Below, in pieces: positions 46,485 to 59,779 of a stretch of DNA of 64,000 bases. How positions within the stretch are numbered: the stretch's first letter is position 1; each line of letters opens with the position of its first letter. Location: contig MNCI01000825.1 of the NCBI GenBank assembly GCA_015680685.1, positions 50,322 to 114,321 of the forward strand. The letters run 5' to 3'. The notes beneath the pieces are model-generated. The model did not search any database, had not been told where the DNA came from, and saw nothing but the letters and a program-made list of their open reading frames with translations. The translations under genes and the position numbers were made by a program. This stretch comes from Gnetum montanum. Its lineage: Eukaryota > Streptophyta > Gnetopsida > Gnetales > Gnetaceae.

Positions 46485-47527
46485 TGATGAATTATTAGTT
46501 GGCCGAATATCATAGATGCTATGTCGTAGATGCTACATTGCATCTACATTCTAGCATCCTTATCAATGCATCTTAGTTGGCTACTATGTTGTAGATGCTA
46601 CATCACATTTACGATGTCATAGATGTGATGTCACATTTGTTTGGTAAAGTCAATTTTTCTTCACCTACAATATCTTATCTATGATGTCGTATATCCGATA
46701 TCATAGCACATGCTACAACATAATAAATTTGATACCATGGGATGTGTGCAGCCTATAAATACAACACTTGAATGCATAGATCCGCATAACTTTTCATTCC
46801 AACCTTAGGTAGACTCTTGCAATTTCGTTTTGTAGTTTTAGCAATAGAGTGAATTCCCGCAATGTGGTGTTGATCAGTTGTATGAAATCTTTATTCAAGT
46901 GAAGTGTACTTAGGCATAGTTCATGTTTGAAAATAAAGATCGAGAGTGCTTTTCATCATTACAACAACCACTTAGTTTTACTATTTTAATTAGCATAGTT
47001 ATTACTATTTTCTTAGTTTAATCATTTGCATTTCTAAGTATTGTACTTTACTTGTTCATTAGTAAAGCAAAATGAGTACAACTAGTTTCAAACATTTAAG
47101 TATAATCATTTGGTAATCCTAGTAGTGTTATAGCTTGGTTCACCTAGTAGCATAGTTCTTGGTAACCCAGTAATGATTACATGAGCCCAAGGCATGCACA
47201 GTAAGCTAAGACCAAATGCTCATCACTCTAGGCTAGAGTAGAATTACATTACCTTCATTACTTAGACTTAGATTTTTATTCTCAAATTTCATCATGTTCA
47301 CAACTAGGAGTGTTAAAGGCCAAACAACATCTATTATCATATGCCTCACTTTGGACTAAACCATATGTGACAAAGCTACCACTATTCCAAGTGGAAAGAC
47401 AACGTTCTACAATTAATGCTTAACAATCTAGATGCCACAATTAGTCCCATCCATGGAATTTGACTAGATTGTACATGAATGCTTGTGATTTGTATATAGT
47501 TAGGGATATTGTACCTGCTACTCATCA
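46485..47527 (+). repeat. A3 3' LTR (1043 bp)
   Basis: Same edges as the 5' copy; TATA box CCTATAAATAC at 46752-46762; visible substitutions and small indels relative to 39909-40960. Confidence 0.92.
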
Positions 47528-47532
47528 ATCTT

Positions 47533-47859
47533 CTACTAGGATAAATAGTTTCGATGCAGGGACTTGCAGGGTAATATTGTGCTATTTCTCCACCAATTAG
47601 CTTCATCAATGCTTTAACTTGTACTCTTAAGGTTTGATCTTGACCATTGCTAAAAAGGATATAGTGTTACCAGAAACATGTCTAACCCATGCCATCTAAC
47701 AAAGGCCCAAGCCAAGTGAGATGCCATTATGAAGTTAAGGCATAAACATGACAAGGAAAAGGACACAATATTCTTGACATCCTAGTCTAAGAAGAAGGAT
47801 AGAAAACATCAATTAAAAATTTTCAATCATCATTAATCCACCTCTTATCCTTCTATCTT
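47533..47859. other. Unassigned stretch after A3
   Basis: Lies between the A3 target duplication and the resumption of recognisable A2 gag. No clear homology to other gags here; possibly degraded gag or a small insertion. Confidence 0.35.
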
Positions 47860-49830
47860 CCACATTGAAGATCTTGCTTATCAAAAAGAATGCTTAACTT
47901 TAGTAGATAATCTTGAAGGGGATGGAGTAGATTCCCAAACAAGAAGGGGCAAGACCTAGGACTTCTAGTAGTCCATAGAAGGAGATATGGATGTCATGGT
48001 GGTTCTCCTAGCTCATCATCTTCCTTTTCATTTTCATCATTTAGTTTTGATGAAGATGAACATAGATAAGAAAATAAATCTCTATCGAGGGATCAAGGTA
48101 GGCAACTTGGCAATTTTCATAAAAGAAATTTATATGATTGTGATAGAAATCTTGGTAAGAATCAAGATGAAGATAGAGATTATGACAAAAGACATAAAAG
48201 AAAGAAAAGAAGAGACTATCATGATTGGGCATATAGAAACTAAGATTATGATTATAACACACTTGATTATGATAAACCTTTGTTGGTTGCTAGAAGTATG
48301 ATATAAATTTGGGACGTCGGGGAATTTCCTCATAGGCATTAGAAGAAGAATTGCATCAAATTACTTAATATGAATAACATTTCAAAGTTTAATTAAGGCT
48401 ACAATTTTGATCCACAACATCTTTAACAATCCTTCCATGATGCATGTGCTTTGCTGAACATTGAAAGAAAATAGTAGAATACTAATCAAAGAAGTTGAAT
48501 GTTGGTATAGATCATTGGAACAAGATTTAATTTTCCAAAGGCCCATGATGCTCAATATCTTCAATAAGAAGCACCAAACCTAATCTAAAGTGTCCAATCT
48601 AAAGACACAAAGTCAAGGATAGAAACAAGAGAACCACAATTCCCTTCATACAGTCTTGAGAAGATACTATTGTCTATAGAATAGATGTCCAAGGTTCTTA
48701 GAAAGAATAACTTCATGACATCATAAATGGAATTCAGAACAAAATAAGGAAGATGCTTGGGATCTATGCCCAAGAAAGATTGTTAGAGCTTAGAGCCCAT
48801 TATATACAAAAGTTCATTGGTCATATGAAAAAAGAAGAAGAAGATCATGAAAGAGGAAGTGTGAAGAGGAGTATAATTGGGATCCATTCCTTTATAACAA
48901 GAAGTTCTAGATTTATGATTATTAGGTAGATGAGACAACTTTTGATAACGTGATTTCATGGAAGACTTTGTTGATGTTAAAATCCATCATTGAGATAGTA
49001 ATAAGGGTAAATAAGATGTAGGATTTGATGAATGAGAAGTTTGTATCCACTTTGAAAATTATGCAGGAATAGATAGAATACATCAAAGGTAAAGACCAGG
49101 ATAAGAAGAAGAAAAATGACAAGAAAAGAAGTAGATATACTTATCAATAAAAAGAAAAAAAGTTGCAACAGTCAAAGAGATTGCAAATTTTGACTACAGG
49201 AAGATAATAGCTATGACATTTGCTAGTATGAACATTTAAAGTATTACTATCCAATCATGCCACATCTACAAATGTCTAGAAATTATGCTTTGAACCTCAA
49301 GTTTGTGAAGAAGTAGACATCAAAGAAATTACCTTATCCAAAAGGCAATTGTAGGTATTCCTACCACTATTAGTATCATCTGAATTGGGTTCTTCCTTAA
49401 CCTCAAGAATATTATCAACAGTAGCGATAAAAATCCACAATCGTAGGGGATGCCACCACCAAGATAGTAATATTCTTATCACTAGCTGAATCCTTATGAC
49501 TATCATGTTCAACAACATGTTTTTTCTAATGGTTATATTATTCATGCTTCTACCCATTACTTATATTCTTCAAAATACCATTAACTTACTGTACCTCATG
49601 TCAAATCACTATTATACATCTCTCACCATCCATCACATCCTCAACACTTTTATACTACCACCTCTACTAATGTTGGGAAGGTTTACCATAACCACAACAG
49701 AAGAATATCATTCATGTTATCACACCCTAGTGGGATGATAGTGCTAGTAACTTGAATTGTAATACTAGTAGGCATTCCTTCTTTAGGATGGTTCCCATGC
49801 TTATGGAAGAAGATAGTAGACCTATCATTC
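47860..49830 (+). pseudogene. gag: A2 gag, second part
   Basis: Resumes after A3. Alignable to A3 gag: GGAGATATGGATGTCATGG and serine-rich stretch (about 47978-48050), ATATGAATAACAT block (about 48369), GTGTCCAATCTAAA (about 48589), TTGGGATCTATGCCCAAG (about 48757) and AAAAAAGAAGAAGAAG (about 48828). Nearly every frame is broken; much older than A3. Confidence 0.7.
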
Positions 49831-49839
49831 CACTAGGGC

Positions 49840-50960
49840 CAAGCAATATCATTGTTGGGATTATCAGATGAGTACACATAATTCTTAAAAATGGATCAGG
49901 CTAATTCCACCATATGATTAATGTGTGTAGAAATCGTAAACATTAAACTACTTTGCATTAGAAAGTAAATAATAGAAAAAAGTAAATTTAATTTAAGTTA
50001 GAGTGTTGAAATGGAAGAAAATTAATCTTGATCTTTACTATCAATCATAGAACATGCCCAAGTACATTCTACTTAAATAAATATGTTGTACAATCAAATT
50101 AAAACTACATTGCAAACACTTACTAACTACTACAAGCAATAAGAAATCAAACTAACATAGTGTTCATTACCTACTAACCAAATGATGCCATAAATAAAGT
50201 AGGTTAATCATATTTATTGCAACTTCAAATTTGTATATGCAACCTTACATCAAAGTCTGAGACATCACATCTACAATATTACATCACATCACAAGCATAT
50301 ATAGTCATATGTTATTGCTCATCATGCTTCTATGAATAACTAAAAATTCATCCTCAAGTCATACAAAAATGAGATGAGAGTTTTGTTCCAAAATTTTCAG
50401 GAATGACATTGACTAACATGACAAACAGTTAAGTGTTACATTACAAAACTAATGTGAGTAGTTGTTTTACAAAAAGCACCAAATGATTGGATAGACATCA
50501 CAATCTACAAATTTGTAAGAAAAAAAATTTATCCGTGAAGGATGTTTAGGTTGTACCTGGCAATGATGGTTCTCTTAGCATTGGTTATTTTGTTAGTGAA
50601 CTTCTCTTAAACTATTTATGAGTCCCTTACAATCCAAGTAAGCTTGGAAAGTTCAAAAGTCATTAGAAGTTTCCATGGATATGACAATGGGAGAAACATC
50701 ATGTTGACCTAAATAAATCAAACAACAAATGTAGTACACTCTACTTCAAACACTATTACTTGGTCTTGTAGTTTCTAGAAATTTTTCAATCTCTAAAGTA
50801 CATCACTTTGTTCAATACATTTATCCTTAAGAACCTTCCAACTCTACATTAGCCACTTGAAGCTTTTGTTTTCCCTAATTATGGATTTTTTATTGTTCTG
50901 AAAATCCATAGCCTTCTCAATGCAATACCTTATGATCCAAACCTTTAATTCAACCTATTC
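49840..50960 (-). mobile_element. A4: inverted 3' fragment of an A2-like element
   Basis: Reverse complement of 50960-50325 matches the 3' internal end of A2 (about 54030-54630: KLQVANAKLE-type stretch, ATCCATGGAAA, CCAATCATTTG, GTCATGTT). From 50324 (TGATGAGCAAT on minus) to about 49840 it matches the first half of the A2 LTR. The LTR is truncated on its left. Together with 54030-55100 it forms a long inverted repeat. Right limit uncertain. Confidence 0.65.
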
Positions 50961-51239
50961 AAAAACTTATAAGCTCCCAAAGTTGACCTCTTTGTTGTGG
51001 GTGCCCAAAAACATGAAATTTGAAACTTTCTTAACACCCTTATTTTTTAACAAGAAGGTAAATAATAGTAAAAATAACTAAAATTAATTAATAATTCAAT
51101 ATTGTAGTTACTTTATGACCCTGTGAACTTAATTTTGCAATCATCATCAATCTTAGATATCATATTTTTTAAAAAAATTCAATCTAATTAAAGGCTTGAT
51201 AAAGATTAACACATTGAAAAACAAATTATTAAATACTAA
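50961..51239. other. AT-rich junction between A4 and the A2 3' ORF
   Basis: No feature recognised; includes several poly-A/T stretches. May hold the rest of A4. Confidence 0.3.
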
Positions 51240-54200
51240 TTTTACCTTTGATGATTGCATATGGTACCCAAGTGTGTTCCTAAGGTCAGAGGACCATAGT
51301 AGCTAAGAGGGAAAAGACCTAGAATAATTGGATAAATATGTGAACATGGCCAAGAGCCACATCAATAATAATCCCAAGTTGGATGACCAATATCTAAGGA
51401 ACTAGAAGTACAGTCTATGCGAAGAGTCTTAAATGTGCAAACACAACAATCGATCTAGGGAAAAACATCTCCACTTGAGATGAAGATAATTGTCACTGAT
51501 AATTGCTTGGAGATCATTCGAGATAAGAAAGTCTCAAGAAGTGTGCTTTCGAATCATTTTGTTTATTAAGTTAACTTCTTACAAGATTCATGAATAAATA
51601 CGAGCCTCTTCTCTTTACCTAGCATTCGTAATCAATGGAGGATAGTATATCTGTAAGACCCACCTCTTTTGAAATAGGTAGAATCCACTACAAAAATATA
51701 AGACATTTCTAGCTCCTATTTGGTTGATGCAATAACAAAAGCATTGGGGATCTCAAATACTAGGGTTAGAGTTGCTAAAATATCCAACCACTCAAACTCT
51801 AATATTAAAATAGAATGGGTCCAAAGGGGGTATGGTATGGACTGCAAGGAGTACAACTCCTAAATGCTAGTAGGAAAGATATACTTCAAGATTACAACCC
51901 ATCATATTAATCTTATAATGTGGTTGAACAAGATCACATCCTTTTCTACTAGAGTATGTGAAATCCTTAGTGGGTGTTTTCCTACTAACCTACATTATCT
52001 CCTCTTCATGGAAATAGAGAAAAGATTTAAGTAGAATGAGATTGGCAATAAGATCCTCCTCTTTCCATTTTGAAAACTCTGCAAAAGGGAAGGAGTCTCC
52101 TGATACATCAATGACATAGTTAGGAAAGCACCAAATGCATCCTAGAGTGAAATAATTAAAATAATACTAGCTAAGAAGATCTAGGAGGAGCTACCACTGC
52201 CAAACATTAAAGCTATGATAACTAGTACCTTGGAAACAATTACAACATCCATACCTACAACTACCATACTAGCCATAAGGATCACAAGTCTTGGGACAAG
52301 TATAGCACAAACTATTGCATCAACCACTAGCACTTAAGCACCTATGAATGACCTAAGGGTATATTGTTTTGTAATTACACATCTTCAAAAAAATATTCTA
52401 GGTCGCAAGTTAGAGCCAACATGACTTAGCTAATATGTGTGATACTTTCGGAGTAGAGTCCACAACTGTAATGGATCCCATCACTAGAGAGATAGCTATC
52501 AACATTACTAGGGATGATTGGCCATAAATATTTAGTAATGTAGCTGCTTTTCAAGTCACCCTGAAACTAGAAGAGAAATTGTGGTAATGTTGCATGAAGG
52601 ATAGGAGGTTGAAACTAAGGTACTAGCTGATCATATTGGAAAAATTCTTAGTGTTCCTACAATATTTATTCTAGACTTTGGTACCGTTGTAGATATTGAA
52701 GTATCTATAGGAATGAGGACAACAATGGAAGGAAGCATAACTATTGAGAAACAAGAGGGATTGGATAGAATTCTCCAAACAAGGAAAATAATGGAAGTAT
52801 TATTTGACATTTCAGAGAATGTCATAGCCCTGCAATCTAATTTGATTTCCACCAAGTGTAAATCAACGTTATCTAGAGTTCAATTATAGCAGGCCAAGTT
52901 GGATGCCTAGAGATTGCAAGATGAGATCTCCCAATTCTGTGCCTAGTGTAATGACCTTGTGCAATTCATGTCTCTAGACTCGCTTATTCAAATTCTATAC
53001 TAATGACCTAATTCAACTAGTGGTCAAGAAAACGTAAGTGGAGTAAGAAAATGAAAAAGCAATGTGGGATGTGTCTTGGCTTGAGTAGAGTCACATGCTG
53101 TGAAAAATATTATTGCCACATTGCATGAAGAGAACAAAGGCATTGTAGCAAATAACCAAACATTTGAAAAGGTTAGAAAGGAAAAAGAAATCTCAAAGTC
53201 AACTTTCATCACATTTGTGAATAAATAATGAAAGAAAATTTAAAAATCAAGTGGTTCACCAAAACAATGAGATCACCCAACTTTGTGCCTAACTAAATGA
53301 CCCTATGTAATACGTCTCTCAACTTGCTTGGTCAAATTCTATACTAATAAGCTAACTCAACTAGTGACCCACAAAAATAAGTGAAGCAAGCAAATGAAAA
53401 AGTAATGTGGGATGTGTCTCAAGCCTAAGCAAAGTCACATGCTTTGAAAAACACTAGTGCCACATTGCATGAAGAGAACAAAGGTATCGTAGCAAACAAC
53501 TGAAAGTTGGAGAAGGTCAAAAAGAAAAAAGAGAATCTCAAAGCCAACCTTCACCATATTTGTGAACAAATAATGAAAGAAAATTTGAAAATCAAGTGGT
53601 TCACCGAAAAGAATCAAAATTTGATCATGGAAGAAGTAAGAGCAATAAGGAAATAGATGACCATTTAAATTGATATGTGGAAGATCAAACCAACATATCA
53701 AGAAGTAATCAAAAAAAATTACCAAGATTAGGTGAGGCTACATAAAAAGATCAATGAAAATGAGATCAAAATAGCCAAGGCCAAACTAAATGTCATGCTA
53801 TAATAACTTGCTATGGCCACATGATCAAATATCAAGGACACAATAACTGCAATGAGTTAGGAAAAACTAAAAATGAAGGATCTTAAAAATTTATAATGTA
53901 ACTTATTATCTTGAATTGGATAACTTGTGCTATGCCAATTTAGCAATTCTCACATTTAGCAGGCCTACATTAGAAGTGAAGAAAAAAAATGCAACCATGT
54001 TTGTGCTCTTCAAACATGAGTCCTAGCTTCCTAATCAAGAAATATAAAAGCTTCAAGTAGCTAATGCGAAGTTGGAGGTTTTCAAGGCTAAATTTACTAA
54101 TGAGAGAGATGTAGGTAAAAATCTTATAAGGAGGTTGGCAAATTGCTAGCAGTTATGCAATCAGGTAATGACCCTTGAAGTAGAGCACATTACATTTATT

Positions 54201-54420
54201 TAGTTTTTTTAGGCCAATAATATATTTCCCTGGTTTTGTATCCATGGAAAATTCCAATGACTAGTAAAATAGCTAAGCTTGCTTAGACTATAGAGGACCT
54301 GAAAATAGATCAAAAGAAGTTTTTGGTGATCCTTTAGAAGTTCCACATGAAGAGGAACATGCCAACAAAGCAATCAAGGCTAAAAGAACTACCACTACCA
54401 AATACAACTTGAAGATTTTT
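51240..54420 (+). pseudogene. A2 3' ORF remnant with coiled coil
   Basis: Homologous to the A1 3' ORF: a CATATTAATCTTATAATGTGG-like region (about 51903) corresponds to the A1 block at 11560-11600. The later part reads AMWDV, TLHEENKGIVANN, NLKIKWFTEKNQNL (about 53400-53640), QVRLHKKINENEIKIAKAKLN (about 53730-53800) and NLCYANLAIL-like (about 53925), matching A1's AVWDAF, LEKEIHMAKAQIN and NLRYANLSIL. Probable long coiled coil. Contains an exact tandem duplication of 345 bp. Many stops. Confidence 0.6.
52924..53613 (+). repeat. 345-bp (115-codon) tandem duplication in the A2 3' ORF
   Basis: Copies 52924-53268 and 53269-53613. Matching landmarks lie 343-345 bp apart: GAGATC (52924/53269), GCCACATTGCATGAAGAGAA (53114/53459), GTGGTTCACC (53251/53596). 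A1 has a single copy. Confidence 0.9.
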
Positions 54421-54631
54421 CACCAATAAAATTTTGAAGTTACAAATTTTGTAAATTATGATGTGTATCCAATCATTTGTTACCTTTTGTAAAATAATCA
54501 CTCAAATTTTTGGAATGTGACACTCAAGTCTTTGTCATGTTCGTTAGTGTTACTTCCATAAATTTTCTAACATAACTCTGTCCAATTTTTATATGACTTG
54601 AAAACAATTTTTTAATCAATCGTGAGGATAT

Positions 54632-55466
54632 GATGAATAATAAAGTACGACTATTTACATTTGATACAATGTCATAGCTATTGATGCAAAGTCAAAGTTG
54701 AAATAAATGCATATAAAGATAGTTCACCTATTGCATTTATGGTACCATTTAGTTAGTAGGTAGCAAAACTTTGTTAGTTTGATTTCTCATTGCTTATAAG
54801 AGTTAGTGAATGCTCACAACATAGATTTGAGTTGCTTTTACAATGTCTTCATTTTAGTGAAATATACTTGGACATGTTCCATGATTGGAAACAAAGGTTG
54901 AGATTAATCCCCTTCCATTACAACTCTCTGAATTAGATTAATTTTACTTTTTCCTATTATTTACTTTCCAATGCAAAGTAGTTTAGTGTTTACATTTCCT
55001 ATGCACATTAATCATATGGTAAAATGAGTGACCCCATTTCAAGCATACATGTATTTATTTGATAATCTCAGCTATGATATTTCTTGGTACACCTAATAGC
55101 ATATCACTTGATAATCCCAATAGTAGATACGTTATAGGACATGAAAAACAAATTGGGGCCTAGAAACTCATTGCCTTAGGCTAGTGTAGGATTTAGTTTC
55201 ATTGTTACTGATATTAATTAATTAATTAATTTCTATATTTTAAATTAGTTTATTAATTATTATCTTATTATCAAATATCATGTACCTCAATTATACTTAA
55301 CCATACAAGTTAGAAGCCACTATGAATATAGCTGGGAAGAGAGCAACCTATAATCTACAATAAACTAACTAGATACCACCTTAACTCTATTCCCAAATTA
55401 CAACATGGTCTACCATGACACTTATAGATCACATGGTTGGGCATTAGACATACTTTCTACTCATCA
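54632..55466 (+). repeat. A2 3' LTR (835 bp)
   Basis: TGATGAATAATAAAG...CTACTCATCA; pairs with 38805-39622. The TATA box is degraded (CATATAAAGATAG near 54710). Confidence 0.85.
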
Positions 55467-58400
55467 ACTTAGTAGTTGGTTTTGTGGTAAATTCTATTGG
55501 GTGTAATTTTGACATAGCAACCTTATTGTTTACAGTTTTGGAAGCATAAGGATAATGACAAGGGCATATAGTTCTTTACAATATACATCAATTGTATCTT
55601 AGCTTGTATAAGAGGTTTATTCCTACCTCCACACCTAAGTTGCATTGATGATATCTTATGTGTTGTGCTCAACTACCTTAATTTCAAGTTTGTCAAGTTT
55701 GCATTAAGTACATTTTTTATACCATGTTCAACCACCTCTACAACAAAGCAAAGCACAATGTAAAAGTTGAGCATCAACAATTATTACTTGCAATGATGAC
55801 TTTGGTGTTTTGCTACTATATTCTTTCATTTTGTACCTATTTTCTCTTTTATCAGATTTTGTATCCACTTTTGGAATTCTTTTAATTAGTTTTTTTATTT
55901 TAATCATTGATATAGAATTACCTTAACAATAGATGCAATAAGATACCAAAACAATGATAATGATCATTTATTTTATATTTTTCCTTTCCTACACTAAGGT
56001 TTCATTTTTAATAGCACTTTTCTATTGGTCTTTTCTACTTTTGTTTCATTATAATCTTGTTATACAATGATACTCTTCAGAACCTTCAATTAGCTTATCT
56101 AGATTTTTTGTTTCTTTTTTTTTTTCATTTTTTGTACTTTCCTTTCTATAAATAACAAAACATTGTATTCATTACTTGCTTTATTTCTTCAACTTTGATT
56201 ATTGTCTTTAGGTGCTATTACAATTTTTACTTTGCATTAAAAGAATGTATTAAATTTCTCCCTACATAACTGAAGGATAGAACTAAATTTTGCACTTCTA
56301 AGAAAAATGCGTTAAGACCCTAAACTTTTATCTGTTATGGGAAGTTGAATGAACATCATGATCTTTTATCACAACTTAAGCTTACATAGTTATATTTCAA
56401 AATGTTTGAAAATGTACTTCTTAAATTATTTATGACTATTCAAAAATGACATAGTTAATCTTCTAAATCTTGGGGCTTTTCTTACTAGTTAATGGATTAG
56501 AATGGATTCACCATTTTCCTTATCTATTCACCATAAGGTTTATGGAAAAGGCTTGATGAGATGATTATTAATAAGAGTCATCATTTTTCTTGGAAATTTT
56601 TTTCTCCATAAGTCACTTGGATTAACCCTCCCTTGCATATGCCTTTTATTGATGCCAAGCGATCTATGGAGATGGCTTAGGTTGTTATGGTCCCTTAGTC
56701 CCAGACTCACTACTTTCTCCATTCTTGTTGTCATGCATACTTGCCCATTACATTGCAACCTTGCAACACATCCATCTCATCAATTGTTGCGCTTGAGATC
56801 ATATCTACTACAAGTTTTGTATTATTAATTGTAATAATTTATTCTTCACCCCATCATATCCCTTCCTCATGCACAATTGAATACTCTCAATGATTCCCCA
56901 CATACAAGCATTGATATGGATTTTAACCTAAGATTCCCTTCTCATGTGGGATAACCTCATGCATCTTGGCAATAAAGGACTTGACCTATGCATGCTCTCC
57001 CACTTTGTAGTTGAGACTGCATTGCACTTGTCCCAACATTGTCGATACATGACCATCCTAAATCATTATGTACAAAGTCTTATGCACATTTGGACAATCT
57101 CAAGCATGCCCCTTAGACAAATCTGCTATTTGGTGGACATCACATTATGGCTTGGCACACAATCCAACATTGACTCTATGACACCACTAAAATGACACCT
57201 TATTTAATGGTGTCCCTACCTTCCTATTGCACACCATGCTTTACAAATACCCTACTTTGCCCCATGCTAGAGACATTTCATCTACAATGAGCTTCTCTAC
57301 ATTGATTCCCAATGCCCTTTCCAAATTAGCTACTAGACCATTTATCAAGAGTTGGCTAACATTGTTTATGTTTGTTTGTCCATGGCTTGGAAGACATTCC
57401 ATCAATAAGGATGAGAGACCACTTTTTTCATCTTCACCTGGATGCTTTTAGAACTAGCCCTCACCACCATTAGAACCTAAGATGGTTCTTCCTTCATGGG
57501 TAATAATAAGATTTCAATAATTAAAAGAGATATTAGCTATGTTACAAGCTTCTCACATTCTAGTAAAAAGATCATTAAGATTATGTCCATTAGTGCCAAG
57601 GTTGCCAACAACTTCTTCACCAATGGCTTGTACCCAAAATTCCACAACAAAGGTTACAAGGTGGCTAACTTGCATAAGCCATGGAAGTTAGCTACTCACA
57701 TTCTCTATGAGTATGTCTCTTTCCAACCCTCAAATTGGCTCACTAAGAAAAACTTTTGGGTCCTATGGAGCCTCCACAATGATCAAGTCCTTAACTTACC
57801 AACCTTCTTTGTCAAATTAGATATCTAAAAGGTTGACAACATCCTTTCTCTAACGCACATCAACCATTACTAAGTACCTTTGCTAGCTCCACATCCAGCA
57901 ACAAGAAATACTATTCCACTAAAACTGGTACTTCTCCTTTGGATTTGATAAAGAAGCATGCCACTAGGTCCTCACAGGATAGATGTAGGATCTAGTCGAA
58001 CTCTATCCTTCATGCTCACCTCATCTGAGCATCCATACCCATCTAGCCCCTCCTCCATTGAGGCTAACTTAATTAACATAACCACATCCTCTTGCACTCC
58101 CACAAAACACTTCCCTATCCCTAACCTCATGCTTACATGCGACTCTACCTACTCCAACTCCACCTGCACTTCATCTAGTTGTCATCTACAAATTCATAGC
58201 TAGTTTAGCTGATGCTCTTATAGAACCAACCCCTCCCTAGCACTCACCCATCAACATTCCTAATGACACCAACCTACCACTCCAATTTCACAACTCTAAC
58301 CCTAATCCTCATGCCCTCCTTCTGTTGCTACCTTGTTTGTAGTAAAATCCCCCTCCTTTGGTTGCCTTTCCCTATCCAACCATAACACTTATCTTCTTTA

Positions 58401-59779
58401 ATATTTTCATCACTCTCGCAATCCCTGAAAGGACTATGCCCCTAATGTTGATAGGTGAGCATCCACAATAAGCAAGTCTAGGTTTTAATGGTATTGCAAG
58501 ATCATTTAGTTCTTATTATCCATCCTACTCCATCAACACCCTACTTAGGTTGACCTTTCCAAAGGATTGACTAGGCATTGCATTATGCCCAAATGGTGCC
58601 CCTGTGATGAACAATATCACAAGCTCCAACCCACTAACTTGTGGAAGGTACCCAACCAAAACAACAACACTGCTTTAACTACGTAGCTACTACTTGATCA
58701 TTTGCTTCTACTTCATCCTAATTGTGTGCCACTACTATGCTACTTGTCTACATCTAACATGTTAGCACAACATGTCATCAAAATTTCCATCCAATTCAAC
58801 GAATTACTAAATTGGTTGTCACATTGATATCTCTTATCTTGTCTTTAATTTGCAGTTATGGTCATCACTTCCATGGCAAGTTTGTGTTGTCCAATGATGT
58901 CTTACATCCACCTCTAGGTAGTAGTTTGATAGCCACTATTGTGGCAACTTTGTTTTGACTAAATGTGGTCTTTAGTTGAAATTTTTTGCTAGAACATATA
59001 TGTGTATTTTTTGCCTTTTTTTTTTTTGGTTTTGGTTTTTGCAAATTTTGAAGTTTGTTAATACAATAGCTCCCAAGTTCTTTCTCTATTTAAACACAAA
59101 AGAGTCATGTCATTCTAAAATGACCCAACTTTCTTAAATTTTCATCTTAATGTTTGTGGCAATGTTTGTGAGTCTGCTTTGTTCAGATGATGTGTGTGGA
59201 TAGTGTTGATTTGTAAAATTATCTATAATTTTATGGTTGTGATATATTTAGAGTGTTGCTAATGTTCTTATATTAATGATTGGTTGAATTACTAATTATT
59301 CTTCCTTGTGATTGATCTACGTTATGTTAATGTGTATTGTGTGATGCAAAGTACTAAGTACATACTACCAATTGACTTAGCGTATATTAATGAAATGAAC
59401 ATAAGGAATGTTGAGAAGAAAAAAAACTGAAATGTTGTATCACTTTTGACATTTTTAATGCTTTTATTTTTTATGTGTTGCATGATCTAGGTGCATCGAA
59501 ATGATTTCTTAAACTAATTAAAATGTTTCTATGTGAACTCTATGTGTGTGTGCATCAATGTGAATATCTAATGTACTTGCTTTGGTATATATTCATATAA
59601 GTTTTGGATAAAAAATGTCTAAGGGCTATTGTATAAATTCTAATTATTTAGCAATTAGATTTGGAAAGAAAGAAGAAACAAAGATTTCTTTATGTTATGC
59701 TTCAAGGGTTAAAAGAGGTATGTTTTTCTTAGTATGAACGATTTTTTAAAATCTATATACATATGCACGTGTTGCTAAG
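55467..59779. other. Unassigned DNA between A2 and A5
   Basis: No gene, LTR or RNA recognised. 56900-58900 is richer in C on the plus strand and has several short open stretches, which suggests an eroded coding element. 59000-59779 is AT-rich. Confidence 0.4.
57496..57828 (+). pseudogene. Possible eroded ORF of unknown kind
   Basis: 110 open codons with a Trp/Phe-rich end (about 57676-57828: HKPWKLATHILYEY, NFWVLW). It lies in a C-enriched strand-biased region. It faintly recalls plant LINE ORF1-like proteins but no diagnostic motif was found; not recognised. Confidence 0.25.

Larger units (their letters stand above)
39909..47527 (+). mobile_element. A3: non-autonomous Athila-like element nested in A2
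   Basis: 7619 bp, with LTRs 39909-40960 and 46485-47527, both TGATGAAT...ACTCATCA, and a perfect 5-bp target duplication ATCTT at 39904-39908 and 47528-47532. Inside: primer-binding site, gag (41075-43057), T-rich tract, conserved non-coding block and an internal promoter-like block. It has neither pol nor the 3' coiled-coil ORF (lost relative to A1 and A2). Confidence 0.92.
38805..55466 (+). mobile_element. A2: old pol-less Athila-like element, split by A3
   Basis: 5' LTR 38805-39622, primer-binding-site remnant, gag in two parts (39645-39903 and about 47860-49830) interrupted by A3, an inverted fragment A4 (about 49840-50960), a coiled-coil 3' ORF (about 51240-54420), and 3' LTR 54632-55466. 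After removing A3 it is about 9 kb. No protease, RT or integrase is visible. Its LTRs are clearly diverged from each other, and no target duplication could be recognised. Confidence 0.8.

Noticed and set aside
47382-47609. Minus-strand 75-codon frame across the A3 LTR edge
   Set aside because: Crosses the LTR boundary and target duplication, so it cannot be an old gene.
56900-58900. Host gene or Ty1/copia element
   Set aside because: No catalytic or structural motif of copia pol, hAT, MULE or a known host family was recognised; only short broken frames.
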